Origin: Lingula anatina
Taxonomy: Eukaryota > Brachiopoda > Lingulata > Lingulida > Lingulidae
Assembly (NCBI RefSeq): GCF_001039355.2
Contig: NW_019775553.1
Location: 165,729 to 229,728, forward strand
Reading direction: 5' to 3'
DNA length: 64,000 bases
Within the stretch, counting starts at the first letter, position 1; each line of letters starts with the position of its first letter. Below, piece by piece: positions 46,486-59,100 of this stretch. The notes beneath the pieces were generated by a model. The model searched no databases. It was not told the DNA's origin and was given only the letters and a program-made list of their open reading frames with translations. The translations under genes and the position numbers were made by a program.

Positions 46486-48373
46486 TTTTGCATTGCCCAG
46501 AGACAATAGCCAATAATACTATGAAGCAATATGGGTTTTTTTATATAAAGAAAATATTTTAGTATTTCAATTTAAATCAAGTGTCCTAACGTGTCTCAAA
46601 TCCTCATGAAAATGAAATATAATGGTTTTGGGCAGACACTTTATGTATCTAGACATAAAGCCAACACATGCCTGTGTCGTCCCCGTGCATTTTCCTCGAT
46701 AACACAGAAAAAAATGTAAAATTGTTTACTTATCATTTTAAAACTTACTGGAACGATCATCAGAACTAAGATTCTATGACTTTCTTCTTGAAATCATTTA
46801 GTTTCTAGTGATTTATTCAATTTCCGAGAATTTGCGTATTCAAGGTGGGACTTGAAGTCCCTTGGGTATGAAAACGTATGTAAACATGTTCTAAATGTCT
46901 ACAGTTAAAGTACAGAAAAATGGTGGTGTCAGGCATTATATAATAATGCATCAGGTTGACAAAAACATATTTTGTGCACTGGTATCGTGAATACAATGTA
47001 CCATCAAAGGAAAACCATGCTACTTAATACAATTATTTACGGGAATGATTCTCAGGACTAAAATGCCGCTCGAGTTCAAAAATCAACCTGATGAGATTTT
47101 CCTTTGTTTCAACATTTCTTTCATTAGTTTTGGCCTATTTTCAGGAAAAGCATGGGAATGGGAGGCTAGAAACGGATAAAAGTATTACTGTGTTCTGTCA
47201 ACCTTTTATATTTACAGTGTAAAAAGGTTAACTGTCCATATATCAGCTTTTATTCTGGTTTGTTGTTTCTAGCAAATGGTGGGTTGTCACGTCAACGAAG
47301 AATCACTGAACGCCATTTATCATTATTTGTTTGTCTGATATTATGAACACGTTGTCTCAAATGTGTAACGCACGTACAGAAAGGAAGTGACATATCAGTA
47401 TAGCGTGTTGAGAACAACTAAGATGTTCAAATGAAAAAAGAAATGTATTCAACAAACACCAAATTTACGTAAACATAATAAGAGTGGTTTAAAGGATTTA
47501 AAAAGGACCTATAAATGGACTACTGCTCGTGCCACTTTAGACCTCACGTGTTTATTAGAATTCCTTAAATTGTACAGGAGCTGGCGTTTCAAACTGTGAT
47601 CAATCATCAAATATTTTAACGTGATAAAGTTTATTCTCTTATTTGTTCAGATTGTTAAAACTTCTACAAATATAGTAGAGAGATGTTCTCAAAGTCTTCA
47701 AAACCCTTCGTACGGCATTCGGTATTTCTGGTTATAACATATTGTGTGTCACGCTGACAATTTTCCCTGCAAGTCGAAAGAGCTCAATAGCACAGAATTA
47801 AGGACAGGCTTATATTGGTCAGATCCGTCTGAATTATATTTGAATCTTTCAAGTAACCCTAACTGAGTTTTGCTCTTGTCCAAAGCAATGGCATATTTCT
47901 ATGGTCACTTGATATATGCTCTAATTATGTAAGCACCCTTTTGCAAATGTCAGATATAGCATATATTTCCAGTGAAACGTGTTATTCCAAATCCAAGAAT
48001 GCTTTCTGAGATGCAAGCCAACAATTGGTGATTTGAAAATAGCTATTACACTCAGCCAAGTGCACTGCTGGGACTAAAACATTCAAGGTTGTCTTCTGGG
48101 CAACAGCTATACACATATAACGGTTTAAAAAAGCAACGTGTATAGCACATTTGCATTGCTGAGCTGTAATAGTGATACAGTCTATAATATCTTAACAAGT
48201 CATGTTCTTTTGCTAAAACTTAAACTGTTTGGCCCGGTTTTGGTCAAATTATACAAAATATGAGTAAATACAAGGCAAAGTTTACTTATCTTTGTCTAAA
48301 TGGCGAATTTATCTTATCGAATTCTTTAAATAGGTATCCTACAGTATGCATTAAATTAAGTAGGCCTATACAT
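45746..48373. other. Intergenic region between convergent opsin and MAM genes
   Basis: No coding exon seen. It contains a (TTTA)n microsatellite at 46446-46489 and must include the 3' UTR of the minus-strand MAM gene, for which no unambiguous AATAAA was located close to the stop. Confidence 0.5.
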
Positions 48374-48771
48374 TCACGATATTGATTGATCTGCAAGATT
48401 TACATCAAAATACAACTGGTTTTCAATGGTCTTTGGTGCGTGTCCATTCTCTTGGTCATAATCTTTGCCAATTTGCAGATTTAAGTGAGGTTCATTTAAT
48501 CCACCGTACACCCTTCCATTATTTTCGTAGTCGTCACCCTCTTTGCTGTAATGCACAATTGGCTCTTCTTTGCTGTAAAACACAAGTCTACTTCTAATAA
48601 CGATGATCACGATTACTAGAACGAGTATCACAAATAGCAAAGTGCCCATTACGATTCCAACTATGGCAGGAACAGGAACGTCCAGGGCCTGACCCACATT
48701 TTCTTCAGTCCTACGAGCACCTGGTTTGATGACTATGTGAACGGGTGCCTTTGTGGAGCGATGTGTTTTGT
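48374..48771 (-). CDS. Last exon of the multi-MAM gene: TM helix and cytoplasmic tail
   Basis: After a short basic stalk ([13 protein letters not shown]) comes one hydrophobic segment ([20 protein letters not shown]) with a stop-transfer RSR, then a tail of about 75 residues. The tail has five tyrosines after the first few residues, including [18 protein letters not shown] and QLYFDV. YENN fits the Y-x-N pattern bound by Grb2-type SH2 domains when phosphorylated; this is motif inference. The stop TGA is at 48376-48374. Confidence 0.9.
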
Positions 48772-51700
48772 CTGAATTGAAAAAAAGGTCATATTTCAAT
48801 GAAAATTATTCGATTTCCAAAATGAGTAAGATACACAGAAATATATAAATATACATGTATCATCGATATCGGTTTGTTATTTGTACACAGACCTGGGCTA
48901 CGTATCTCGAAAGGTTCGCTATGTTGCGCACGTGCGCAAGTGTCTCGATTCCATAACCGATTCTATCGAGATACGGGGCCATGGAATCGAGACGCTTGCG
49001 CACGTGCGCAACATAGCGAACCTTTCGAGATACGGAGCCCTGATGCGCTGATGAAATGTGTTGCGGTCAAGGTGATCCAAATGAGGGGGCTGTAAATCAA
49101 CAAAAAATGTTCTACTGTATATCACTAAAAGACAATTCTGTTTTATATGCATATATGATATCCCTCCACTTGTTTGTTCTTCTCTTATTTGCTTTACTTA
49201 AATTTGATTTAATTGCGATATTTTGGCACATTGGACAAACCTGCGCTGCTTGTTAATGTGGGCGAAGCCACTTGTGTTGAATTGGTTTTTACCAGAGTCT
49301 CCTTAGGTGTGGTAGTTGGAACATCTACTGTAGGTGTCACTTTCCCTGTAACATATAAAAAATTCTTCCTTTTTTAGAAGAAATAAGACTACCTTACATA
49401 TACAATCCAAACCAACACAAAGCTGATCGACAATGTCACGCAAAGAATGCATGTCTATTGCATAAAGCTGACAAAAGAAGTAATCTTATACATGTTTTGA
49501 TGAATTTTTGCGATGGAATACTTACCAATACATACTGGAGAACTACACCGACATCCCAAAAAGACAATGTCGTCAATTGAAACAGCCTTTCCGTGTAAAA
49601 ATACGTCTGGTAATGTCGTTTCTATTGTTACCTAGAGATAACATAACGTGCAAATAATAGCTTGAACAAAAAGGCTTATCATAAGTGTTCTGTATAAAAC
49701 AAGATAGGATCTTAAAATAATCAAACAGTGAAACAGTGATGACAGATTGTACACAACGTTAACTTGAAACCATCACTGTAAATGGTTTCTTTAGAGTGTT
49801 AATTGGACACCCATGTTAATCACCTAGCTTTAAGGCATCTTTATATATGTATATTTGATGAAGGGCAATCACTGTGATGATTCCAAGTTGCAAGCGTTGT
49901 TTTTCAGAAATTGTAATTTTACAAATACGATATTGTGGGACAAATAAAATCTTGTCAACGGTATTAATGTTTTCAGTGTTATTATATAATTGATTTCAAA
50001 CTGTTCAGTTTGATTCGACAGTAGGTATGATGTTCAATCAAGTGAATGAATGAAATGCATATTGCGGTTGGAATTTAGGAACCGCATTAGCTAGAATTAG
50101 TGACCTGGGTGAGTTCAATTATAGTAATGTTCGTCTCACACATTTAAATCTATTAATATAAATACAATGTCACATATAACGTATAGTGCTACCGTTTGAG
50201 AAAAAGTGCCCATGTGATGACAAGAGGTTCGATAAACTTAACGTCGTATACCGACGTCTCGAGTACGCAAGCAAGCGTTGGTGGGAGAGAAATAAAATGT
50301 TTTGAGCACGTTCATAAACAATTCCATGCTATGCTAATATCTTCAACACGCTGGAAACAGTGTGAATTCATACACTCTATGTTGTGCGTATTATCGATGA
50401 CACATACGATACTCATACGTACTTCTTTACGCTAGGTGTGACAGAGTCTTAAAGCAAGTCTTGCATAACTTGCAAAGTTTAATTGCTCACTAACTGCACA
50501 CTGCTCTATATTCTTATCTAATTGACAACTCAATCAAACTTAATCAAAATGTTTTGATATTTATGAGATAATTACTTACACAATTCTAACTTAAATGATA
50601 AAAAATACTGCATCAATACTTCAGTGGAAAAAAAACGTACCGTAAAATCTCCTAAACTGGAATATTGACTAATGTCGATCGCATTAGAACTTTTCCACGT
50701 ATCGAAACGAGTCGAGGTAGAAGACCAAACTTGGTACACCTGTCCTACCGGAATTGTTGTTAATGATACTGACAATTGAACTCCGTCGGCGTTATTGAAG
50801 TAATAGTAGAATTTCATGTAACATGGGCCAGTGGTTCCTGATATAGCCGGTGACTGAATGGTTGTCCTTTCACTGTTTGGCATGCCGTTTGCCCAGTAAG
50901 CATACATAAACTGGCCCTGTGATCCTGCAAAGTGTTCAATATAAAATAATGCACAAAAGGTCATCTAAATTGGTTAAGAAAAGGCTTCATTATACTGAAA
51001 ATTGATCAAATTCGTGTTTTCATTCGACGACCTTTAATGAAATAGAAAAAGATAAATACAATGTAAAGTGTATTTTAAGATCTGTTCAGCAACTGTCTCT
51101 CTCTCTATGTGTCACGAGTTAAAGGATATCTTTCCTACAATTCGACATGCAAACATTTTTTAAATGTTAAATGTAAGGCCAAAATGCCTGTAGGAAAATA
51201 TGGAACGGCGCCCTTAGGCATTTCTCGATGTTATACTAATTGAACCTATATGGTGGCATTTGGTTGAGTTTTGTGAGGAAATTCTGACTTCAAGTGCATC
51301 TTTAATGACTGAATTCCTGCAATGAATGAACACTTTTAACATAGAAGTGGCGAAACACTGAGAAGATAAAAGATCCTGCGTTTTTTACGAAGTTGATTTT
51401 GTCAACATATCATTTTTGATATTTATCTTCACAACTGATTTGTATACATTGATATTTATAACAAAATCGACGAAGCTTTAGGTATTTCTTTTCTTATAAC
51501 ATATATGACCAACTTTTTATAACAATTTCCCTCAAGCGTTTTTTTTTTTTTCTTGTTCTAAGAAAATGCTTTCTGAACAGACTAAAAGATTAATCGCACT
51601 TGATGAGAAACCATACAAGACAAACGCGACGTGGTCTTCAGGGAGACAGAGTGCAAAACGTATATGGAAGGAAAGATCAGATGGCAGTCGCAAAGTCATT

Positions 51701-52680
51701 CAACTGAAAGGTGACATTTCATACATGGTGCAAAAACAGACAGCATCCCTAGGGACTGAATTTTCAAATAGCATGCCGCAAAATTTCTTAGGTAACTGTA
51801 GGCTACTGTGCAAACATTACGTAAACACGGATTCTAAACATGGCTGCTTGCATCAGTTTATGTGATGACAAATGGAAACCTCGATGAGGAATGGTTTTCT
51901 TTCACTGAAAGAGGCAATACTTTCTTTCATCGCTGATAATAATAATAATAATAATAATACAAAATTACAGGCCACTTCGCCATACCTACAACACTCCCAA
52001 CTGTGTGGTCATAGTTAGGCATGCCTTTATTAGCACCGGTCCTCTGCCACTTGTAATTTGCACTGGACCATGCCACTGAATAACCACAATCAAAGCCATC
52101 GAATGTACATGGAGCCCCCAATCCTAAATCTAAAAAAAGTACAAACACGTGTTGTTAGGCACGTTTGAAGCAATATCGGTTTTTCGTTTCAGTCATAAGT
52201 GAGATATTGGTTTACTTGCCGACGGGAATAACAAAGAATGGTATTTGCACTGGAAGGCGCGTGTCTTCGATTAGTGAACTATAATCTCTGTTTGTGACTT
52301 TGAACAATGTCTCCGATTATCAGACGTGTGTTCGATTATTAAAATGTGAATATCGATAATATTTTAATGTTGTCAAGAATACATAAAGAATAACAGTGAC
52401 ATCGTACCTGGCTCTGATACTACGGGCACAGCAGATGTGACTGTCGTGGACACTGAAGAGCTTGGGGAGGGCGTGTTGATCACTGCTGGTACTGGAACAT
52501 ATGTAAGCTTTACCAATTAAGTACCAAATGAGAAACTTATTCCTTTTTTCAATTTTTGAGGAAAAACAGAACAAGATACACAAAGTAAGCTTGATAGCCC
52601 CAAACTGTGGTAAAAGCAAAAACTATCAAATATGAATTTATGTACGTGAACATTTAAATACTCAGTTTCAGTGTTTGTTT

Positions 52681-52715
<35 letters not shown>

Positions 52716-52953
52716 CTGTCTTGTTGTTACCTGTGCAGGGTGGAGTAGAACAATCGCATCCGTAGAAAAGTACGTCATCAACAGAAGCGACCTTGCCAAA
52801 GGCAAAACCTGGTTTCATTTGTGCCCGAATCTGGACCTATTAAGACAAAAATAAAGACTTCTAAACTAAGATAAATTACTTTAAGGAGTTTAACGATTTG
52901 CAACAGGGCAAGGCAAGACTTATCCTCTTTTGAAGTGTTTTTTTTTTACTCAA

Positions 52954-53015
<62 letters not shown>

Positions 53016-53028
53016 TTGAGTAAAAAAA

Positions 53029-53108
<80 letters not shown>

Positions 53109-56100
53109 TATCGCTCAAAGATATAACAAATATCTGTCAGCTTAAAATTTTTTTCTAAGAGAGGAATGCCCTTGGGATTGTATAGATCAGCATTTTATTG
53201 AATTATAATGACGATTTTAGTCAGTTAAACCTGAACTTGGATGCATTTTAATAAGCCCCATAAGCATGTATTTGACAACAAAAAAATCGACTGAGTAGCT
53301 GAGTACCTGGAATCGTCCCCCAGAAGAGAACTGACTAAGATCTAAAACACCACTCGACTCCCAACCATTGGTGGCTCCATTGCCTGGTTTGTACCAAATC
53401 CTGTTTTGTTGAACTAGATTCAAAGTTAGTACATACACAGCCAAACTTATGTCGTCACTGTTGAAATAGTAGAAGAACGACATGGAACAAGGTCGATTTG
53501 TCTGAGATACTACCGGTGACGTCATACTTGTGGTTTGTTGGCCGGATGTTCCCCTCGACCACTTTGCCATCATGAATTGTCCTTTAGAACCTGGAGTACA
53601 AAAGGGTGAAAGTTTCTTGAGTGTTAGCAATGTGCCAATGTGCCAAGAAATGTCATACTAAAACTCATAACTTTAAAATAATTACAGCTTAAAACAAAGG
53701 GAATTCGTCACAAAGAACGAAGAAATAAGTTGTGTATGAGGGGTAACAAGGTTTCAAGAGTATAAACAATCTAAATTTTTTGTGAAATGAGGTATAACAA
53801 ACCTTCCCTATATGTTGACATTTCTGCAACTATTTGCAAATAACTGACAATCGTCCTTACCAAAAACTCTCCCTATGGTATGATCTTCTGTTGGGAGACC
53901 TTTATTCATACCGACCATCAGCCACTTGAAACTGTCTGGCATGTCCGCAGTGACGGTGTAATCGCACATGGCTCCATCGAATGTACATGGAGCTCCAAAC
54001 CCTGGGAATCAAGATAATTATGGAATCAATACAAAAAATAGGGAAATATTTTCCATGTTGTATGGTATATTTCAAATGACGTAGTTGAATCTTCTCATAC
54101 ATCAAATAACATTTACAGTATAATGAACTTTACCATGAAAGCACTAATATAGGTAATTGTCTTTTTGCCATTGCGATATAAATATAAAAGAAGACCATCT
54201 CACCTTTTACCGCAGGAGTTGCCGCTGTCGATGAAGTGATACGCTGCACCGTTGATGGAGTCGTTGATGGAGTCAGTGTTGGCGGGGTGGTAGATGATGA
54301 AAAAGTGCCAGTTAATGGACCTAGTACGAGACAAGATGTGTTTGTACGCGTAAATGCCTGTAGCTAAACCAAATAATCCATCATGCTGTATCCTCCAAAG
54401 GGAGGTGAGATCGTCAATTCAGATTGGAATGACGAGGTGTCTAACTATTTGTTACATATGTAATGCGGTGGAATACTTACCTAAACATACTAGAGAATTA
54501 CACCGACATCCCAAAAAGACAATGTCGTCAATTGAAACAGCCTCTCCGTGTAAAAATATGTCTGGTAATGTCGTTTCTATTGTTACCTAGAGATAATATA
54601 ACGTGCAAATAATAGCTTGAACAAAAAGGCTTGTTCTGTATAAAACAAGATGGGATCTTAAAACAAGCAAACGGTGATGATAAATCTTGCACAACGTTAA
54701 CTTGAAACCATCACTGTAAATGTTTTTAGACTGTTGGACACCCATAGTAATCACCTAGCATTAAGGTGTCTTTACGCCAGCTTGATGAAGGGCAATCACT
54801 TTGGCTCAAAGCCAATGATGTGCAAACGTTGATTTTCAGAAATTGTAATTTCACAAATAATAAATTGTAGGACAAATAAAATCTTGTCAGTGGTATTATT
54901 GTTATGAACCATATAACTGATTTCAAACTGTTCAGTTTGATTCGACAATAGGAATGAAGTTCAATCAAGTGAATAAATGAAATGCATGTTGCAGTAGGAA
55001 ATTATGAACCAAATTAGCTGGAATAAGTGAACTGGGTGAGTTTAATTATAGTAAGGTTCGTCTCACACATTTAAATATATTAACGTAAATGCAATGTCAC
55101 ACATAGCGTATAGTGCTACCGTTTGGGAAAAATTGCCCATGCGATGACAAGAGGTTCGATTAACTTAACGTCGTACACGTCTCGAGTACGCAAGCAAGCG
55201 ATGGTCGGAGAGCAATCAAATGTTTTGAGCACGTTCATAAAGAATTCCATACCTTGCTTATATCTTCGTTTCAGTACGCTGGAAACAGTGTGAATTCTTA
55301 CACTCAATGTTGTGCGTATTATCGACGTCACATACGATACTGGATCGTACCTCTTTACGCTAGATGTGACAGTCCTAAAGCAAGTCTTGCATACAGGTTA
55401 CTTGCAAGGTTTAATTGCGCACTAAATGACGACACAATGATGTCCATTCTTATCTAAGGCCCCATTCAGAACAGGGTCAAATATGGCAACCCTCTACAAA
55501 GCTTGCCGTCTTATACACTAATAGTCACTGAAAAGATAGCTCATGGGGAAATATTCAAGTGGGTCGGCCATATTTGGTCCTCGGACTAGTTAGTCCCATA
55601 TTCTGAATGGGGCTTTATGGACGACTCAATCAAACTTAATCAAAATGTTTTGATATTTATGAGAAGATTACTTACATAATTCTAAATAAAATGATAACAA
55701 TACTACATCAATACTTCAGTGGAAAAAACGTACCGTAAAATCTCCTAAACTGGAATACTGACTAATGTCGATCGCATTAGAACTTTTCCACGTATCGAAA
55801 CGAGTCGAGGTAGAAGACCAAACTTGGTACACCTGTCCTACCGGGATTGTGCTTAATGATACTGACAGTTGAACTCCGTCGGCGTTATTGAAGTAATAGT
55901 AGAATTTCATATAACATGGGCCAGTGGTTCTTGATATAGTCGGTGACTGAATGGTTGTCCTTTCACTGTTTGGCATGCCGTTTGCCCAGTAAGCATACAT
56001 AAACTGGCCCTGTGATCCTGCAAAGTGTTCAATATAAAATGATGCACATTAAGTTCTCTAAATTGGTTAAGAAAAGGCTTCATTGGACTGAAAATTGATC

Positions 56101-59100
56101 ATTCGATGGGCTTCGAAAAAAAAGATAAATACAATGTATTTAAAGATCTGTTCAGCACAACTGTCTATGTGTCACGAGTTAAAGGATATCCTTCCTATGA
56201 TTTGATATGCGAAGAATTTCTTTTTCAATTTTTCTGTATGGGACAAAATGTTAGGCAAAATCTGCCTGTATAGGAAAATATGGAATGATGTCCTTCAGTA
56301 TTTCTCGATGTTATACTAATTGAAACCATATGAAGTTTTGTGAGGAAAATCTGACTTCAAATGCATCTTTAATGACTGAATTCATGCAATGAATGAACTC
56401 TTGTAACATAGAAATGGCAAGACATCGAAAAGAAAAAAAAGGATTTTTACGAAGTTGATTTTGTCAATATTATTATTTATCTTCACAACTGACTTGTCTA
56501 CATTGATAATTATAAGAAAATTGACGAAGTTTCAGGTTTTTCTTTTCTTATAACATATATGACAAATTTTTATAAAAATTTCCCTCAAACGGTTTTTTTT
56601 TTCCTAAGGAAATGCTGTCTGGACAGACTAAAAGATTAATCACACTTGATGAGAAACCACAAAAGACAAGCGTGACGTGGTCTTCAGGGAGACAGAGTGC
56701 AAAACGTATATGGAAAGAAAGATCAGATGGCAGTCACAAAGTCATTCAACTGAAAGGTGACATTTCATACATGGTGCAAATACAGACAGCGTCCCTAGGG
56801 ACTGACTTTTCGAACAGCATGGCAAAAAGCATACCGCAAATTTTTTTAGGTAACTGTTCTGTGCAAACATTACGTAAACACGGATTCTAAACATGGCTGC
56901 TTGCATCAGTTTATGTGATAACAAATGGAAACCTCGATGAGAAATGGTTTTCTTTCACTGAAATAGAGAATACCTTCTTTTATCGCTGATAAGCATAATA
57001 ATAATAATAATGATAATAATAATACAAAATTACAGGCCACTTCGCCATACCTACAACACTCCCCACTGTGTGGTCATAGTTAGGCATGCCTTTATTAGCA
57101 CCGGTCCTCTGCCACTTGTAATTTGCACTGGACCATGCCACTGAATAACCACAATCAAAGCCATCGAATGTACATGGAGCCCCCAATCCTAAATCTAAAA
57201 TAAAGTACAAACACGTGTTGTTAGGCACGTTTGTAGGCATCGGTTTTTCGTTTCAGTCATAAGTGAGATATTGGTTTACTTGCCGACGGGAATAACAAAG
57301 AATGGTATTTGCACTGGAGGACACGTGTCTTCGATTATTAAACTGTAATTTCTGAACAATGTCCCCGATTTTCAGACGTGTGTTTGATTATTAAAGTGTA
57401 AATGTCGATAATATTTTAATGTTGTCAGGGGACACATATAGCATAACAGTGACATCGTACCTGGCTCTGATACTACGGGCACAGCAGATGTGACGGTCGT
57501 GGACACTGAAGAGCTTGGGGAGGGCGTGTTAATCACTGCTGGTACTGGAACATACGTAAGCTTTACCAATTAAGTACCAAATGAGAAACGTTTTTCAATT
57601 TTTGAGGGTAAACAGAACAACATACACAAAGTAAGCTTGATAGCCCCGAACTGTGGTAAAAGCAAAAAGTATCAAATATGAATTCATGTACGTAAACATT
57701 TGAATACTCAGTTTCTTTGTTTTTATTTATTTATTTATTTATTTATTTGTCTTGTTGTTACCTGTGCAGGGTGGAGTAGAACAATCGCATCCGGAGAAAA
57801 ATACGTCATCAACAGAGACGATCTTGCCAAAGGTAAAACCTGGTTTCATTTGTGCTCGAATCCGGACCTATTAAGACAAAAAATAAAGACTTCTAAACTT
57901 AGATAAAATACTTTAAGGAGCTTAACGAATTGCAGCAGGACAAGACAAGACTTATCATCTTTTGAAGTGTTTTTTTTTTACTCAAAGATATTACAAAACC
58001 TGTCAGCTTAAAATTTTGTTCTTCCAGAGGAATGCCCTTGGGATTGTATAGATCAGCATTTTATTGAATAATAATGAATTTTTTAGTCAGTTTAATCTGA
58101 ACTTGGATGCATTTTAATAAGCCCTATAAGCATGCATTTGACAAAAAAAAAAAAAAAAAAAAACCGGCTGAGTAGCTGAGTACCTGGAATCGTCCCCCAG
58201 AAGAGAACTGACTAAGATCTAAAACACCACTCGACTCCCAACCATTGGTGGCTCCATTGCCTGGTTTGTACCAAATCCTGTTTGGTTGAACTAGATTCAA
58301 AGTTAGTACATACACAGCCAAACTTATGTCGTCACTGTTGAAATAGTAGAAGAACGACATGGAACAAGGTCGATTTGTCTGAGATACTACCGGTGACGTC
58401 ATACTTGTGGTTTGTTGGCCGGATGTTCCCCTCGACCACTTTGCCATCATGAATTGTCCTTTAGAACCTAGAGTACAAAACGATGAAAGTTTCTTGAATG
58501 TTAACAATGTGCCATTCTTTTAAGAAAAAAAAGTCATGTTAAAAACACAAAACTTTAAAATAATTACAGCTAAAAACAAAGGGGAATTCGTCGCAAGGTT
58601 TCAAGCGTATAATCAATCTATATTTTTTGTGAAATGAGTTATAACAAACATGCGAAATTAATTTTTCTACCAGACAAGACTTCCCTATATGTTGACATTT
58701 CTGCAACTATTTGCAAATAACTGACAATCGTCCTTACCAAATACTCTCCCTATGGTATGATCTTCTGTTGGGAGACCTTTATTCATACCGACCATCAGCC
58801 ACTTGAAACTGTCTGGCATGTCCGCAGTGACGGTGTAATCGCACATGGCTCCATCGAATGTACATGGAGCTCCAAACCCTGGGGATAAAGATAATTTTGG
58901 AATCAATACAAAAATTAGGGAAACATTTTCCATGTTGTATGGTATATTTCAAATGACGTAGTTAAATCTTCTCATACATCAAATAACATTTACAGTATAA
59001 TGAACTTTACCAAGAAAGCACCTATATAGCTAATTGTCTTTTTGCCATTTGAAATATAAGTATAAATATAAGACCATCTCACCTTTTACCGCAGGAGTTG

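Larger units (their letters stand above)
49512..54352. repeat. Tandem unit 1 of the multi-MAM gene (MAM 5, MAM 6 and introns)
   Basis: Exons and introns match 54467-59234 along the whole length, with roughly 5% substitutions where I compared them (for example 51566-51755 against 56612-56800). The two units are separated by about 115 bp. Confidence 0.92.

Noticed and set aside
51566-51865. Open frame of about 99 residues on the plus strand, also open in the duplicate at 56612-56890.
   Set aside because: It lies in a MAM intron, antisense. Most differences between the copies change the residue, as expected for neutral intron DNA. It resembles no protein I know.
52876-53126. Frames of alternating Tyr/Ile on both strands.
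   Set aside because: Direct translation of the (TA)n microsatellite.
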